DNA of 63,390 nucleotides from Oligella ureolytica DSM 18253 (GTDB lineage Bacteria; Pseudomonadota; Gammaproteobacteria; Burkholderiales; Burkholderiaceae_B), in NCBI RefSeq assembly GCF_000373745.1, contig NZ_KB892284.1, positions 1-63,390 on the forward strand, given 5' to 3'. Under the pieces are notes generated by a model. That model was given only the letters and a program-made list of their open reading frames with translations, was not told the DNA's origin and did not search any database. A program made the position numbers and the translations under genes. Positions 46,310-55,360 of this stretch are shown here, one piece after another (position 1 is the stretch's first letter; each line of letters opens with the position of its first letter).

Positions 46310-47662
46310 GTGTTTTATAAGCGCCTAAAGGCCATCGACGGGGATCATCTACGCATTGCAAAAGGTGCCCTGCGAGTGGCTTTTTTCTTATTTATCGGAA
46401 AAATTGCCGGAGCTCTCAAAGAGATCGCAGTTGCTGATCGCTATGGGGTCAGCGAGGTGGTGGATGCTTATCAATTCACGATGACAATGAGCACGTGGTT
46501 GCCGACAACTTTGGTTGGTGTCTTTTCCATTGTGCTGATACCGAGTTTTGTGAAGTTACGGCACGATAGCAGGGACCAGCAGCGCCGCTTTATTTCTCAG
46601 GTAGAAGGCCTCATGCTGCTGATGGGCGTGTTGTTAGCGAGCTTGACGCTGGTATTGTGGCCCGTGGTGTTGGAGCATGCGAGTGGCAGTTTTAGTGTCG
46701 AAGCTAAAGCCATTAGTCAAACCTTGATTTATGGCTTTGCGCCCTCTGTATTGCTAATCCTCTTAATTGGTCTAAGCATGTCAAGGCTGCGAGCTCGTGA
46801 GCGTCACATTAATACGCTGCTCGATAGTTTGCCTGCGATCTTTGTTTTGGTGTGGATTTTAGCCAGTCCCGGAGACACGACGGCGATGCCTTTGTTATGG
46901 GGTACCTTGATTGGCTACATCATACAAGCGGTAGCGTTGCAGTTTTTAGCAGTAAAAGCAGAGCCTGATAAGCAATGGATTAATCCGACAATCAGCTTCT
47001 CTTCACCGTATTGGTCGGCTGTTATCAGTGCCGCGGGGGTGATGTTGATCGGGCAGGTGGCGATGAGTTTTGTTGGGCCTTTGGATCAGATGATTGCGGC
47101 TAACTTAGATGGAAATGCCAACGCCACCTTAGGTTATGCGGCACGTGTTCTTTCCTTGATTATCGGTTTGGGTGCCGCGTCAGTCGGTCGCGCTGCCTTA
47201 CCGGTATTGGCTGATATTCAAGCCCAAGGTGAGTATGCGCGTGCTCGCCGTGTTGCTGTTAAGTGGGCGCTTAGCATGTTGTTGCTTGGTGTGTTGGTTG
47301 TGTTAGTGTTGTGGGTTCTGAGCCCATGGTTGGTGCGGATTTTATTTGAGCGCGGGGCCTTCAGTGCAGAAAATACAGCTGTCGTGGCTTCGGTGATGCG
47401 TTTTGGTTTAATGCAGCTGCCTTTTTATTTTGGTGTTTTGATTTTAGTTCAGCTGATGGCTAGTCAAAATCGCTATACTTTGATGGCAATCATTGCCTTG
47501 GCAAATTTTGCCCTAAAGGCTTTGTTAAGTCTTTATTTAGCGCCTATTATGGGGGCCGAGGGTATTATGCTGGCGACTAGTTTGATGTATTTGCTGTCTT
47601 TTAGCTGTTATTTCGTTGCTGTGATTACGATTAAACCGGAACGTAAGAAATCTACATCTTAG
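46310..47662 (+). CDS. MurJ/MviN-like lipid-linked oligosaccharide flippase
   Basis: A 450-aa polytopic membrane protein of the MOP superfamily, about 12-14 helices. FLFIGKIAGALKEIAVADRYGVSEVVDAYQF near the N-terminus and LFERGAFSAENTAVVASVMRFGLMQLPFYFG near residue 350 resemble MurJ/MviN rather than classic Wzx. Its place in a glycan locus suggests it flips the undecaprenyl-linked oligosaccharide made by the neighbours. It starts at GTG (46310), five bases after tviC. Confidence 0.8.
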   Translation: MFYKRLKAIDGDHLRIAKGALRVAFFLFIGKIAGALKEIAVADRYGVSEVVDAYQFTMTMSTWLPTTLVGVFSIVLIPSFVKLRHDSRDQQRRFISQVEGLMLLMGVLLASLTLVLWPVVLEHASGSFSVEAKAISQTLIYGFAPSVLLILLIGLSMSRLRARERHINTLLDSLPAIFVLVWILASPGDTTAMPLLWGTLIGYIIQAVALQFLAVKAEPDKQWINPTISFSSPYWSAVISAAGVMLIGQVAMSFVGPLDQMIAANLDGNANATLGYAARVLSLIIGLGAASVGRAALPVLADIQAQGEYARARRVAVKWALSMLLLGVLVVLVLWVLSPWLVRILFERGAFSAENTAVVASVMRFGLMQLPFYFGVLILVQLMASQNRYTLMAIIALANFALKALLSLYLAPIMGAEGIMLATSLMYLLSFSCYFVAVITIKPERKKSTS

Positions 47663-47732
47663 GGTCTTAGCATGGTCAAGAGCAGATTTTTCTAAAATTA
47701 TAATTAGCTTGGTTTAGTTTCAACAGGTTTTC

Positions 47733-48860
47733 ATGTTAAATAATCAATCAAAAAGTCGTATCCTTATTTATATTCCATCACTGCGAGGTGGCGGGGCTGA
47801 GCGCGTAGCGGTCGATTTGGCAAGGCGCTGGGTGTACGATGGTCACGAAATAATTTTAGTCACGCAGTCTGACGCGTCTACTGACGCTTATCCGCTAGAT
47901 AGCAGGGTGCAGCGAGTTTGTCTTAATAGCTTTGAAAAGGCTGGCTTTTGGGGGCATATCACTCAAATCTCTCGATTACGCCGTGAAATTAAGCGCTATC
48001 GCCCCGATATTGTGGTGTCTTTCCTAACTTCAGCGTCTGTCTTTAGTATCATTGCCGGGATTGGTTTGCACTGTCAGGTCATTGCGACTGAGCATGCCTA
48101 TCCGCCTTTTCAAAAGCTGTCGGGTCTTTGGCGCCGTCTTAGAAAGCTGCTGTATCCAAAGGCTGCGCAGGTGGTGACATTAACCCAGGCGACAGCCGAT
48201 TATTTACAAAAAGAAATTCCTAAAGCCAAGTTTACCGTCATTCCAAATGCTGTTCACTGGCCTATCGACGAACACGAACCCGTCATTCAAATGCCTAAAA
48301 TGAAGGGCAGAAAATGGCTTCTTGCAGTCGGTCGTTTACAGCCGGTCAAAGGCTTTGACCTATTAATAGAGAGTTTCTCTAAGTTTGCCGATGCCTACCC
48401 TGATTGGGATTTGCTTATTTTAGGGGAAGGTCCTGAGCGTGATAATTTAGCCTGTCAAATTGAGCAAGCGGGACTTCAGCAACGTGTCCTGTTGGTCGGC
48501 CGCGTAGGTAATATGCAATGGTGGTATGGCAAAGGTGATATGTTCATTTTGAGCTCGCGCTCTGAGGGCCTGTCTAATAGTCTTCAAGAAGCCATGTCTT
48601 GTGGGCTTCCCTGCGTGGCTTTTGATTGTGACGTCGGGCCACGGGAATTAATTCGACACGGTATTGATGGCTGTTTAGTACAACCGGCCGGATCGGTTGA
48701 AGCATTGACAGAGGGTATTGTCAGTTTAATCAATGACCCTGAACGTATCAATAACTATAGTAAGCGTGCAGTTGATATGCGCGATCGTTATAGTATGCGC
48801 CGCATTAGCGGCATGTGGAATGAGCTTTTTCAAGAAATCCTTCAAAACAAACACGAATAA
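47733..48860 (+). CDS. Glycosyltransferase, GT4 family
   Basis: A 375-aa cytoplasmic GT-B enzyme. The N-terminal acceptor domain begins IPSLRGGGAERVAVDLARRW; the donor domain contains LLAVGRLQPVKGFDLLIESF and the EX7E motif in SRSEGLSNSLQEAMSCGLP. Sugar specificity cannot be read. It is likely to be the first elongating transferase in the locus, and resembles the N-terminal half of the following fusion protein. Confidence 0.87.
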   Translation: MLNNQSKSRILIYIPSLRGGGAERVAVDLARRWVYDGHEIILVTQSDASTDAYPLDSRVQRVCLNSFEKAGFWGHITQISRLRREIKRYRPDIVVSFLTSASVFSIIAGIGLHCQVIATEHAYPPFQKLSGLWRRLRKLLYPKAAQVVTLTQATADYLQKEIPKAKFTVIPNAVHWPIDEHEPVIQMPKMKGRKWLLAVGRLQPVKGFDLLIESFSKFADAYPDWDLLILGEGPERDNLACQIEQAGLQQRVLLVGRVGNMQWWYGKGDMFILSSRSEGLSNSLQEAMSCGLPCVAFDCDVGPRELIRHGIDGCLVQPAGSVEALTEGIVSLINDPERINNYSKRAVDMRDRYSMRRISGMWNELFQEILQNKHE

Positions 48861-48869
48861 GGCATTGTT

Positions 48870-51224
48870 ATGCAGCCGATGGTATCTCCTCAAGGTGGTA
48901 GGAAAATAGTCTTACTAATCAGTTCGATGAATGCCGGTGGTGCCGAGAGGGTAGCAGCGGCCTTAGCTAATAGTTGGGTAGCGTCGGGAAATGACGTGTG
49001 TATTGTGCCTTGTTTTTCTCAGGGCAGCGGTCAGTCTTTTTATGCACTTGATGAGCGCGTTAAATTACATTGGTTGGTGGATGACTTACCTAAGTCTAAG
49101 GTGTTTAGTCGTCTGTTGAAGCCACTGGTGTTGAGACGTCATTTAAAGACTTGCCAGCCGGATGTGGTGGTGTCTTTTTTAACGAATGTCAATGTCACTG
49201 CGCTCTTAGCGACGCGTGGGTTGAAGATACCGGTCATCGTCTGCGAAAGGACGAATCCGCTATCCGAATCTCATTTGCCATTTGTCTTAAGAAAGTTACG
49301 CAAAGCACTTTACCCGAAGGCGGCAGCGGTGATGATGCAAACAGAAGCGGCGGCTGAGGATTATGCGAAGCATTTGCCGAGTATTAAGTGTATTCCTGCC
49401 ATTGCTAATCCTATTTCAGCCGATTTGATGCAAGAGCTGACGACGCCAGGGGCTGCTCCCCATAGTCAAGCCGATGTGGCTGCGCCTAAAGTACTCTTAA
49501 GTATGGGGCGTTTGGTGCCGCTTAAGCAGTTTGTGTTTCTTATAGATTGTTTTGCCGAATTAGCCAACGATTTTCCTCAGTGGCAGCTGCATATTTACGG
49601 CTCTGGTCCGTTAGAGGGCGAGTTGGCCACGCAAATCGAACGTCTGTCCTTATCAGAACGCGTGTTTTTAAAGGGAGCGACCAAGGCTCCTTGGCAAGCG
49701 ATGCGACAAGCCGATGCTTTTGCAATGAGTTCAGAGCGCGAGGGTTTCCCTAATGTCTTGTTAGAGGCGATGGCTAATGGTCTGCCAAGCATAGCGATTG
49801 ATTGTTCTTATGGGCCGGCTGAACTTACTCAGCAAGGTGAGGTCGGCATATTAGTGCCTTTGGAAATGGGCGTTGAAGGCAGTTATAGTCAAAAAACGCA
49901 CCGTGCATTTGTCGAGGGATTGCGTCAGCTCTTAGGTGACGACGCGTTACGAGAGCGTTTAGCACTTGAAGGCCAACAGCATGTGCTACAAAACTATCGT
50001 CAAGAAAAAGTGTTGGCGGATTGGGAGAGTTTATTCCATAAGCTAGGGATTAAATCCAGTGTGCAAGCCGAAGAGCAGCAACGCTCGCTAAGGGTTGTGC
50101 ATCTTATTAGTGGCTTGGGTCACGGTGGTGCGGAGTCTGTTCTATATCGTCTGACAGCCTATGCTAAAAAAGATCAACATATTGTAGTAAGTATGCAAGA
50201 TGGCGGTGTTTTTGCCGAGAAGTTTGCTGCTGCGGGGATTGAGCTGCATTGTTTAAATATGCCTGCGGGCAAAATGGGATTGCGCAATTTTTGGCGCTTG
50301 CGCAATCAGTTAAAGCAATTGGCGCCGGATGTCGTGCAGTGTTGGATGTATCATGCTGATATGATTGGCGGTTTAGCGGCACGTTTAGCTGGGATTAAGG
50401 CCGTGCTTTGGGGGATACGTAACTCAGGCGATAATTTAGCACGCAGCAGTCGTTCCTCCTATTTGTTGGCGCGATATTTCTCTTGGACTTCTTATTTTAT
50501 TCCTCGATTGATTGTCGCCTGTGCTGAGTTAGCTGCTAAACGCCACAAGGCTTGGGGTTATCAAGCATCCAAAATGCGTGTAATTCCAAATGGCTATGAT
50601 TTAAGTCGCTGGCAGGTTGCTGATGCGTGCTCTAAGGCACAAATTAGAGAGAGTTTGGGTTTGGCTGCCACAGATGAAGTGATTGGCTTTGTCGCTCGTT
50701 GGAATCTTTTAAAAGATCATGCTAATTTAATCCGAGCCTTTGCGCTGCTTCTCAAACGACGTCCGGGGGTCAAATTATTATTAATTGGTGATGGCCTTAG
50801 CGAAGATAATGCGGAGCTAATGGCGCTGTTAAACGAGGTTAATATCATCGTAGGACAGCATGTCATCTTATTAGGTCGTCGAGATGATGTGCCGACACTG
50901 ATGCCGGTCCTTGATTTGCATGTCCTATCAAGTATGGCTGAGGGATTCCCAAATGTGGTGGCTGAGTCAATGGCCTGCGAGGTGCCGAACGTTGTCACGG
51001 ACGTGGGTGATGCTGCCTTTATTGTTGATACCTATGGCTGGGTAGTGCCTCCTAAAAACGCATCAGCTTTAAGTGGGGCGATTGAGGAGGGGTTGACGTT
51101 CTTGAAGGCGCCCAATGCGTCTCTATTTAAACAGCATTGTCGTCAACGTGTTGTCGGTCATTTCAGTTTAGAGAAGATGATCGATCGCTATGAGAAAACG
51201 TGGCGTGAAGCGCTGGAAAAATAA
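48870..51224 (+). CDS. Fused double glycosyltransferase (two GT4 modules)
   Basis: A single 784-aa frame holds two complete GT-B enzymes. Module 1 (about 1-395): SSMNAGGAERVAAALANSW, LLSMGRLVPLKQFVFLIDCF near 210 and SSEREGFPNVLLEAMANGLP near 290. Module 2 (about 405-784): RVVHLISGLGHGGAESVLYRL, GFVARWNLLKDHANLIRAF near 607 and SSMAEGFPNVVAESMACEVP near 690. Both keep the EX7E donor-site motif, so both may be active. The linker is a short Gln/Glu-rich stretch near 390-404. This suggests sequential addition of two sugars. It is tightly linked to its neighbours. Confidence 0.88.
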   Translation: MQPMVSPQGGRKIVLLISSMNAGGAERVAAALANSWVASGNDVCIVPCFSQGSGQSFYALDERVKLHWLVDDLPKSKVFSRLLKPLVLRRHLKTCQPDVVVSFLTNVNVTALLATRGLKIPVIVCERTNPLSESHLPFVLRKLRKALYPKAAAVMMQTEAAAEDYAKHLPSIKCIPAIANPISADLMQELTTPGAAPHSQADVAAPKVLLSMGRLVPLKQFVFLIDCFAELANDFPQWQLHIYGSGPLEGELATQIERLSLSERVFLKGATKAPWQAMRQADAFAMSSEREGFPNVLLEAMANGLPSIAIDCSYGPAELTQQGEVGILVPLEMGVEGSYSQKTHRAFVEGLRQLLGDDALRERLALEGQQHVLQNYRQEKVLADWESLFHKLGIKSSVQAEEQQRSLRVVHLISGLGHGGAESVLYRLTAYAKKDQHIVVSMQDGGVFAEKFAAAGIELHCLNMPAGKMGLRNFWRLRNQLKQLAPDVVQCWMYHADMIGGLAARLAGIKAVLWGIRNSGDNLARSSRSSYLLARYFSWTSYFIPRLIVACAELAAKRHKAWGYQASKMRVIPNGYDLSRWQVADACSKAQIRESLGLAATDEVIGFVARWNLLKDHANLIRAFALLLKRRPGVKLLLIGDGLSEDNAELMALLNEVNIIVGQHVILLGRRDDVPTLMPVLDLHVLSSMAEGFPNVVAESMACEVPNVVTDVGDAAFIVDTYGWVVPPKNASALSGAIEEGLTFLKAPNASLFKQHCRQRVVGHFSLEKMIDRYEKTWREALEK

Positions 51225-51236
51225 AGAGTGTTATCA

Positions 51237-52361
51237 ATGAAGAAACTGCTAATAGTTGTCAACAATCCAGCTTTTTTTCTATCACACCGATTAAATGTTG
51301 CCAAAGAGGCCAAGGCTCAAGGTTTTCGGGTGATTGTCTCCACCATGGATGGACCGGCAGTGCAGACAATTAAAGATCATGGTTTTGAGCACGTAGTCTT
51401 TCCAATGCTTCGTAGCGGCATGAACCCGCTTAAAGAGCTTAAAACATTAGTGGCATTGTGCAAAATCTATCGGCAAGTTAAGCCGGATATCGTTCACTTA
51501 GTGACGATTAAACCGGTGCTTTATGGCGGTATTGCTGCTCGATTAATGCGAGTGCCGGCGGTTGTTTATGCAATTTCGGGGATGGGTTTTTTATTTACAA
51601 AGGCGCGTAGTAGGTTTGACCCGGTTAATATGATCACGCGCTTGTTGTATCGCAATAGTTTAGCTCATACGAATAGTCGCGTTATTGTACAGAACCAAAC
51701 GGATCAAGCCTTGGTTCAAGAAATGTGTTCACTTAAGGATGAGCAGTTAGTGCTTATTCGAGGTTCGGGGGCGGATTTAAATCAGTATCAGTTTTTACCG
51801 GAACCTCCAACCCCCCCCGTGGTAATTACTATGGCTGCTCGTTTGCTAAGGGACAAAGGGGTGCAAGAGTTTGTTGATGCGGCTCGCCTTGCAAAAAAGA
51901 ACGGTAGACATGATTTGCTTTGGCAGTTAGCTGGTAGTCCCGATCCGGGCAATCCGGCCTCAATTACTGACGAAGACTTAGCGGCTTGGCGTGATGATAT
52001 TCGCTACTTGGGTGAGCTCACTGATATTGCTAAGTTATACAGTGAGTCCCATATCGTTGCCTTGCCCTCTTATCGAGAGGGTTTGCCGAAGTCGTTGGTT
52101 GAGGCAGCTGCTTGCGGTCGTGCGGTCGTTACTACGGATGTGACGGGCTGTAGGGATGCGATAGAGCCGGGAGTGACGGGGCTCTTAGTGGATGTTTGTT
52201 GTGCGGAGTCCTTGTATGATGGGGTGATCAAGCTCGCCGATGATGACGAATTGCGTCGCGGCATGGGCCTAGCGGGGCATCAATTGGCACAAGAAGAATT
52301 TGATGAGAAGCTGATTGCCAAGAAGCAAGTAGCTTTGTATGCCGAGCTGCTTGCCTCTTAG
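51237..52361 (+). CDS. Glycosyltransferase, GT4 family (PglA/WbpJ-like), with C8 tract
   Basis: A 374-aa GT-B enzyme. The N-terminus IVVNNPAFFLSHRLNVAKEAKAQGF and HLVTIKPVLYGGIAARL, VVYAISGMGFLF resemble transferases of the PglA/WbpJ type that extend lipid-linked HexNAc. The donor domain has MAARLLRDKGVQEFVDAARLAKK and SYREGLPKSLVEAAACGR (EX7E). The ATG at 51237 is preferred over a GTG three codons upstream. Eight consecutive C (51811-51818) encode the hinge between domains (PEPPTPPV) and could mediate slipped-strand switching. It ends 10 bases from the convergent phosphomutase gene. Confidence 0.88.
   Translation: MKKLLIVVNNPAFFLSHRLNVAKEAKAQGFRVIVSTMDGPAVQTIKDHGFEHVVFPMLRSGMNPLKELKTLVALCKIYRQVKPDIVHLVTIKPVLYGGIAARLMRVPAVVYAISGMGFLFTKARSRFDPVNMITRLLYRNSLAHTNSRVIVQNQTDQALVQEMCSLKDEQLVLIRGSGADLNQYQFLPEPPTPPVVITMAARLLRDKGVQEFVDAARLAKKNGRHDLLWQLAGSPDPGNPASITDEDLAAWRDDIRYLGELTDIAKLYSESHIVALPSYREGLPKSLVEAAACGRAVVTTDVTGCRDAIEPGVTGLLVDVCCAESLYDGVIKLADDDELRRGMGLAGHQLAQEEFDEKLIAKKQVALYAELLAS
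51811..51818. repeat. C8 homopolymer inside a glycosyltransferase gene
   Basis: A run of eight C within the coding frame near codons 192-194. The frame is open in this copy (ON). A gain or loss of one C would truncate the enzyme after its acceptor domain. Confidence 0.6.
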
Positions 52362-52371
52362 TGTTTAGTGA

Positions 52372-53766
52372 TTAGAATGGTAGCTTCGCATCAGGAAGCA
52401 AGGCTAGGATAGCTGCTCTAAACTCATTTTTAATGCGATGAAGAGCACTTTCGCTTTCTGCTTCGAAACGCAACACAACAACCGGCGTGGTGTTGGAAGC
52501 ACGAGCTAAGCCAAAGCCATCCGCATATTCTGCGCGCACACCATCAATTTTATTGGTGCTGACAGCACTCGGAAACTCAGCGACTTCTTGTAGTTGTGCA
52601 ATAAGAGCGTGCGGTTCACCTTCTTGCATGGGCAGTTTAAGCTCAGGTGTGGAGATGTCTTGTGGCAGTGATTCTAAGGTGGCAGTAGGGTCGTCAACCT
52701 TAGAGAGAATTTCCAGTAATCGGGCGCCGGCATATAAACCATCATCAAAACCATACCAGCGCTCTTTAAAGAAGATATGTCCACTCATTTCACCCGCTAA
52801 AGGTGAGTCGATTTCAGCCATTTTAGCCTTGACCAGAGAGTGTCCCGTTTTCCACATCAGTGGTTTGCCACCCGCTGCTTTAATTGACTCGCCAACGTGA
52901 CGGCTACACTTAACGTCATAAATAATGGTGGCGCCCGGTACGCGTTCCAGTGTGTCTCTTAAAAATAAGATGAGCTGGCGATCGGGCCAAATAATTTCTC
53001 CGTTTTTAGTAACGACACCTAAACGATCCGCATCACCGTCAAAGGCTAAGCCGAGTTCACAATCACTGTTTTTTAGGTGGTTAATAATATCTTGGAGGTT
53101 AGTGGGGTCAGCGGGATCGGGGTGGTGATTAGGAAAGTCGCCATCTACTTCGCAATATAGCTCATCCACCTCGCACCCTAGGCGTTTATATAATTCGGTA
53201 GCCGCTACGGCACCAACGCCATTACCACAATCAATAACGATTTTCATAGGGCGTGCTAATTTAATATCACTACTGATTCGATCAATATAGTCTTCAATGA
53301 TACTTTCTGACTTGGCCTGACCCGGTTGCGCATCACTCTCTGTGCCCATCAGTGCTTGCATTTCTGCGTGTAGTGAGGTGATGTCTTCGCCGTAGATCGC
53401 CTTGCCGTCAAGCATGATTTTGAAACCATTGTATTCAGGCGGGTTGTGACTGCCTGTGATAGCGACGGCCAAACCGACTTGATGCTCGGCGGCTTGATAA
53501 TAAACCATTGGTGTAGGAACTAGGCCAATGTTGAGGGTATTAATCCCCTCGGCGCGCATCCCTTGTGTGAGCGCTGTGGCTAATTCCGGGCTGCTATGGC
53601 GGCCGTCATAGCCGACAATGGCTTCTTGGATATCTAATTTCTTGGCTCTAATTGCCAACGCACGACCTAATAATAGGGCAAAGTCAGTGTTTAATTGTGT
53701 CGGAACAATGCCGCGAATGTCATAGGCTTTATAAACTTGGGATGGTAGTTCAAATGATTTCTTCAC
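52372..53766 (-). CDS. Phosphomannomutase/phosphoglucomutase (ManB/AlgC type)
   Basis: Interconverts hexose 1- and 6-phosphates to supply sugar nucleotides for LPS and exopolysaccharide. The catalytic phosphoserine loop is AITGSHNPPEYNG near residues 102-114, the metal loop is AFDGDADRLG, the sugar-binding loop is GEMSGHIFF, and the phosphate-binding region is near the C-terminus (RASNTTPVVVLRFEAES). At 464 aa it matches P. aeruginosa AlgC closely in size. It is convergent with the glycan locus and on its own promoter. Confidence 0.92.
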   Translation of the reverse strand: MKKSFELPSQVYKAYDIRGIVPTQLNTDFALLLGRALAIRAKKLDIQEAIVGYDGRHSSPELATALTQGMRAEGINTLNIGLVPTPMVYYQAAEHQVGLAVAITGSHNPPEYNGFKIMLDGKAIYGEDITSLHAEMQALMGTESDAQPGQAKSESIIEDYIDRISSDIKLARPMKIVIDCGNGVGAVAATELYKRLGCEVDELYCEVDGDFPNHHPDPADPTNLQDIINHLKNSDCELGLAFDGDADRLGVVTKNGEIIWPDRQLILFLRDTLERVPGATIIYDVKCSRHVGESIKAAGGKPLMWKTGHSLVKAKMAEIDSPLAGEMSGHIFFKERWYGFDDGLYAGARLLEILSKVDDPTATLESLPQDISTPELKLPMQEGEPHALIAQLQEVAEFPSAVSTNKIDGVRAEYADGFGLARASNTTPVVVLRFEAESESALHRIKNEFRAAILALLPDAKLPF

Positions 53767-53868
53767 AAATTTACCTTTGCTTTAAGAGCACTACAATAGA
53801 TGGTTAAAGCAGTATAATAACAGTACATCTGGATAAGTCCGCATTTCATCTATCATTTAGGTTCAATA

Positions 53869-55308
53869 ATGAGTTTAATCAAAGATTTAATTAGTATCGT
53901 TGGCGAAGAGTATGTATTAAATGGCAAGGGTAAAGACACCGATCAAGACGAGTTAGCGGCTTATTTGACCGACTGGCGCGGTCGTTATACCGGACGCGCT
54001 CAGGCGATTGTGCGACCGGCTAATACGCAAGAAGTCGCTGATGTGGTCAAGCTTTGTGCGCGTTATGAGGTGCCTATCGTGACTCAAGGTGGTAATACAG
54101 GCATGTGTGGGGGCGCTACGCCCAGCAATAAGGGGGACGCAGTATTGCTTGTGACCACTCGTTTAAATCATATTCTCAATGTGGACACCGTTAATGACAC
54201 CATTACTGTACAAGCCGGTTGTATTTTGCAGCAAGTTCAGGAAGCCGCAGCTAAGCAAGACCGTTTGTTTCCTCTCAGCTTGGGTGCAGAGGGTAGTTGT
54301 ACGATCGGTGGTAATTTGGCCACCAATGCCGGTGGCACACAGGTCTTACGCTATGGTAATGCCCGCGACTTAGCATTGGGACTTGAGGTGGTGACACCGG
54401 AGGGTGAGGTTCTTAATGGCCTCCGTAGTTTACGTAAGGACAATACAGGCTATGATTTGCGCAATTTGTATATTGGTAGTGAGGGTACGCTGGGGATTAT
54501 TACGGCAGCGACGTTGAAGTTGTACCCACAGCCGGTGGCTGAGTGCACTGCTTTGGTCGCCTTTGAAAGTTTAGATGATGCTTTGTATATGCTGAACTAT
54601 TCACGTAAAGGTTTCGCTTCTAAGCTTGAGGGTTTTGAGTTAATGTCAGCCTACTGCTTGCAGATTGTTAATGAGTGTTTTCCGGAGCAGCACTTGCCTT
54701 TGAGTTTAGACCACCCATGGTACGCCTTAATTCATATGGCGGATAGCGATAGTGAAGAGCAAGCGCGCGCAACTTTTCAACGGGTATTAGAAGAGGCCTT
54801 TAATAACGATATTATTCAAGATGCTGTCTTGGCTGAATCAATTCAACAGTCTCAGGATTTATGGCATTTGCGCGAGAGTATTCCATTGGCAGAAGCGATT
54901 GTGGGCAAAGGGATTAAAAACGATATTTCTGTCCCCATTTCGCGAATTGCTCCTTTTGTTGATGATACTAATACGGCGCTGCAAACATGGTATCCGGGGG
55001 TTCGTCATATCATTTTCGGTCACTTGGGTGATGGTAATTTGCACTACAATATCGGTGCGCCGGAAGGCGAAGAAGAGGGTTTCCTAGCCAAGCAAGAAGA
55101 GGCTTTTAAAATTGTCTTTGATAGTGTGACAGACTATGATGGCTCAATCAGTGCTGAGCATGGTATTGGTCAGTTGAAAAAAGATATGCTGCCTGATTAT
55201 AAGGATGAGGTGGAGATTTCGGTGATGCGCAAGATTAAGCGGGCATTAGATCCCCAGGGTCTAATGAATCCCGGCAAAGTCATTGATAGTGTGGATTTTG
55301 ATTACTAG
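53869..55308 (+). CDS. FAD-linked oxidase, D-2-hydroxyacid dehydrogenase-like (GlcD family)
   Basis: A 479-aa flavoprotein of the VAO/PCMH fold. The FAD-binding domain has IVTQGGNTGMCGGATPSN near residue 75 and GSCTIGGNLATNAGGTQVLRYGN near 145; the C-terminal domain has HIIFGHLGDGNLHYNI (metal-binding His) and ISAEHGIGQLKKD. These fit D-2-hydroxyglutarate or D-lactate dehydrogenases; the exact substrate is open. It is monocistronic and divergent from the phosphomutase. Confidence 0.87.
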   Translation: MSLIKDLISIVGEEYVLNGKGKDTDQDELAAYLTDWRGRYTGRAQAIVRPANTQEVADVVKLCARYEVPIVTQGGNTGMCGGATPSNKGDAVLLVTTRLNHILNVDTVNDTITVQAGCILQQVQEAAAKQDRLFPLSLGAEGSCTIGGNLATNAGGTQVLRYGNARDLALGLEVVTPEGEVLNGLRSLRKDNTGYDLRNLYIGSEGTLGIITAATLKLYPQPVAECTALVAFESLDDALYMLNYSRKGFASKLEGFELMSAYCLQIVNECFPEQHLPLSLDHPWYALIHMADSDSEEQARATFQRVLEEAFNNDIIQDAVLAESIQQSQDLWHLRESIPLAEAIVGKGIKNDISVPISRIAPFVDDTNTALQTWYPGVRHIIFGHLGDGNLHYNIGAPEGEEEGFLAKQEEAFKIVFDSVTDYDGSISAEHGIGQLKKDMLPDYKDEVEISVMRKIKRALDPQGLMNPGKVIDSVDFDY

Positions 55309-55324
55309 TGATTGTGTTTCAAGT

Positions 55325-55360
55325 AAAAGGCGTCTACCAATTTTCCGGTAGACGCCTTTT
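55325..55360. terminator. Strong bidirectional terminator before mutM
   Basis: AAAAGGCGTCTACC (55325-55338) and GGTAGACGCCTTTT (55347-55360), a 14-bp perfect stem between the convergent FAD oxidase and mutM genes. Confidence 0.88.
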
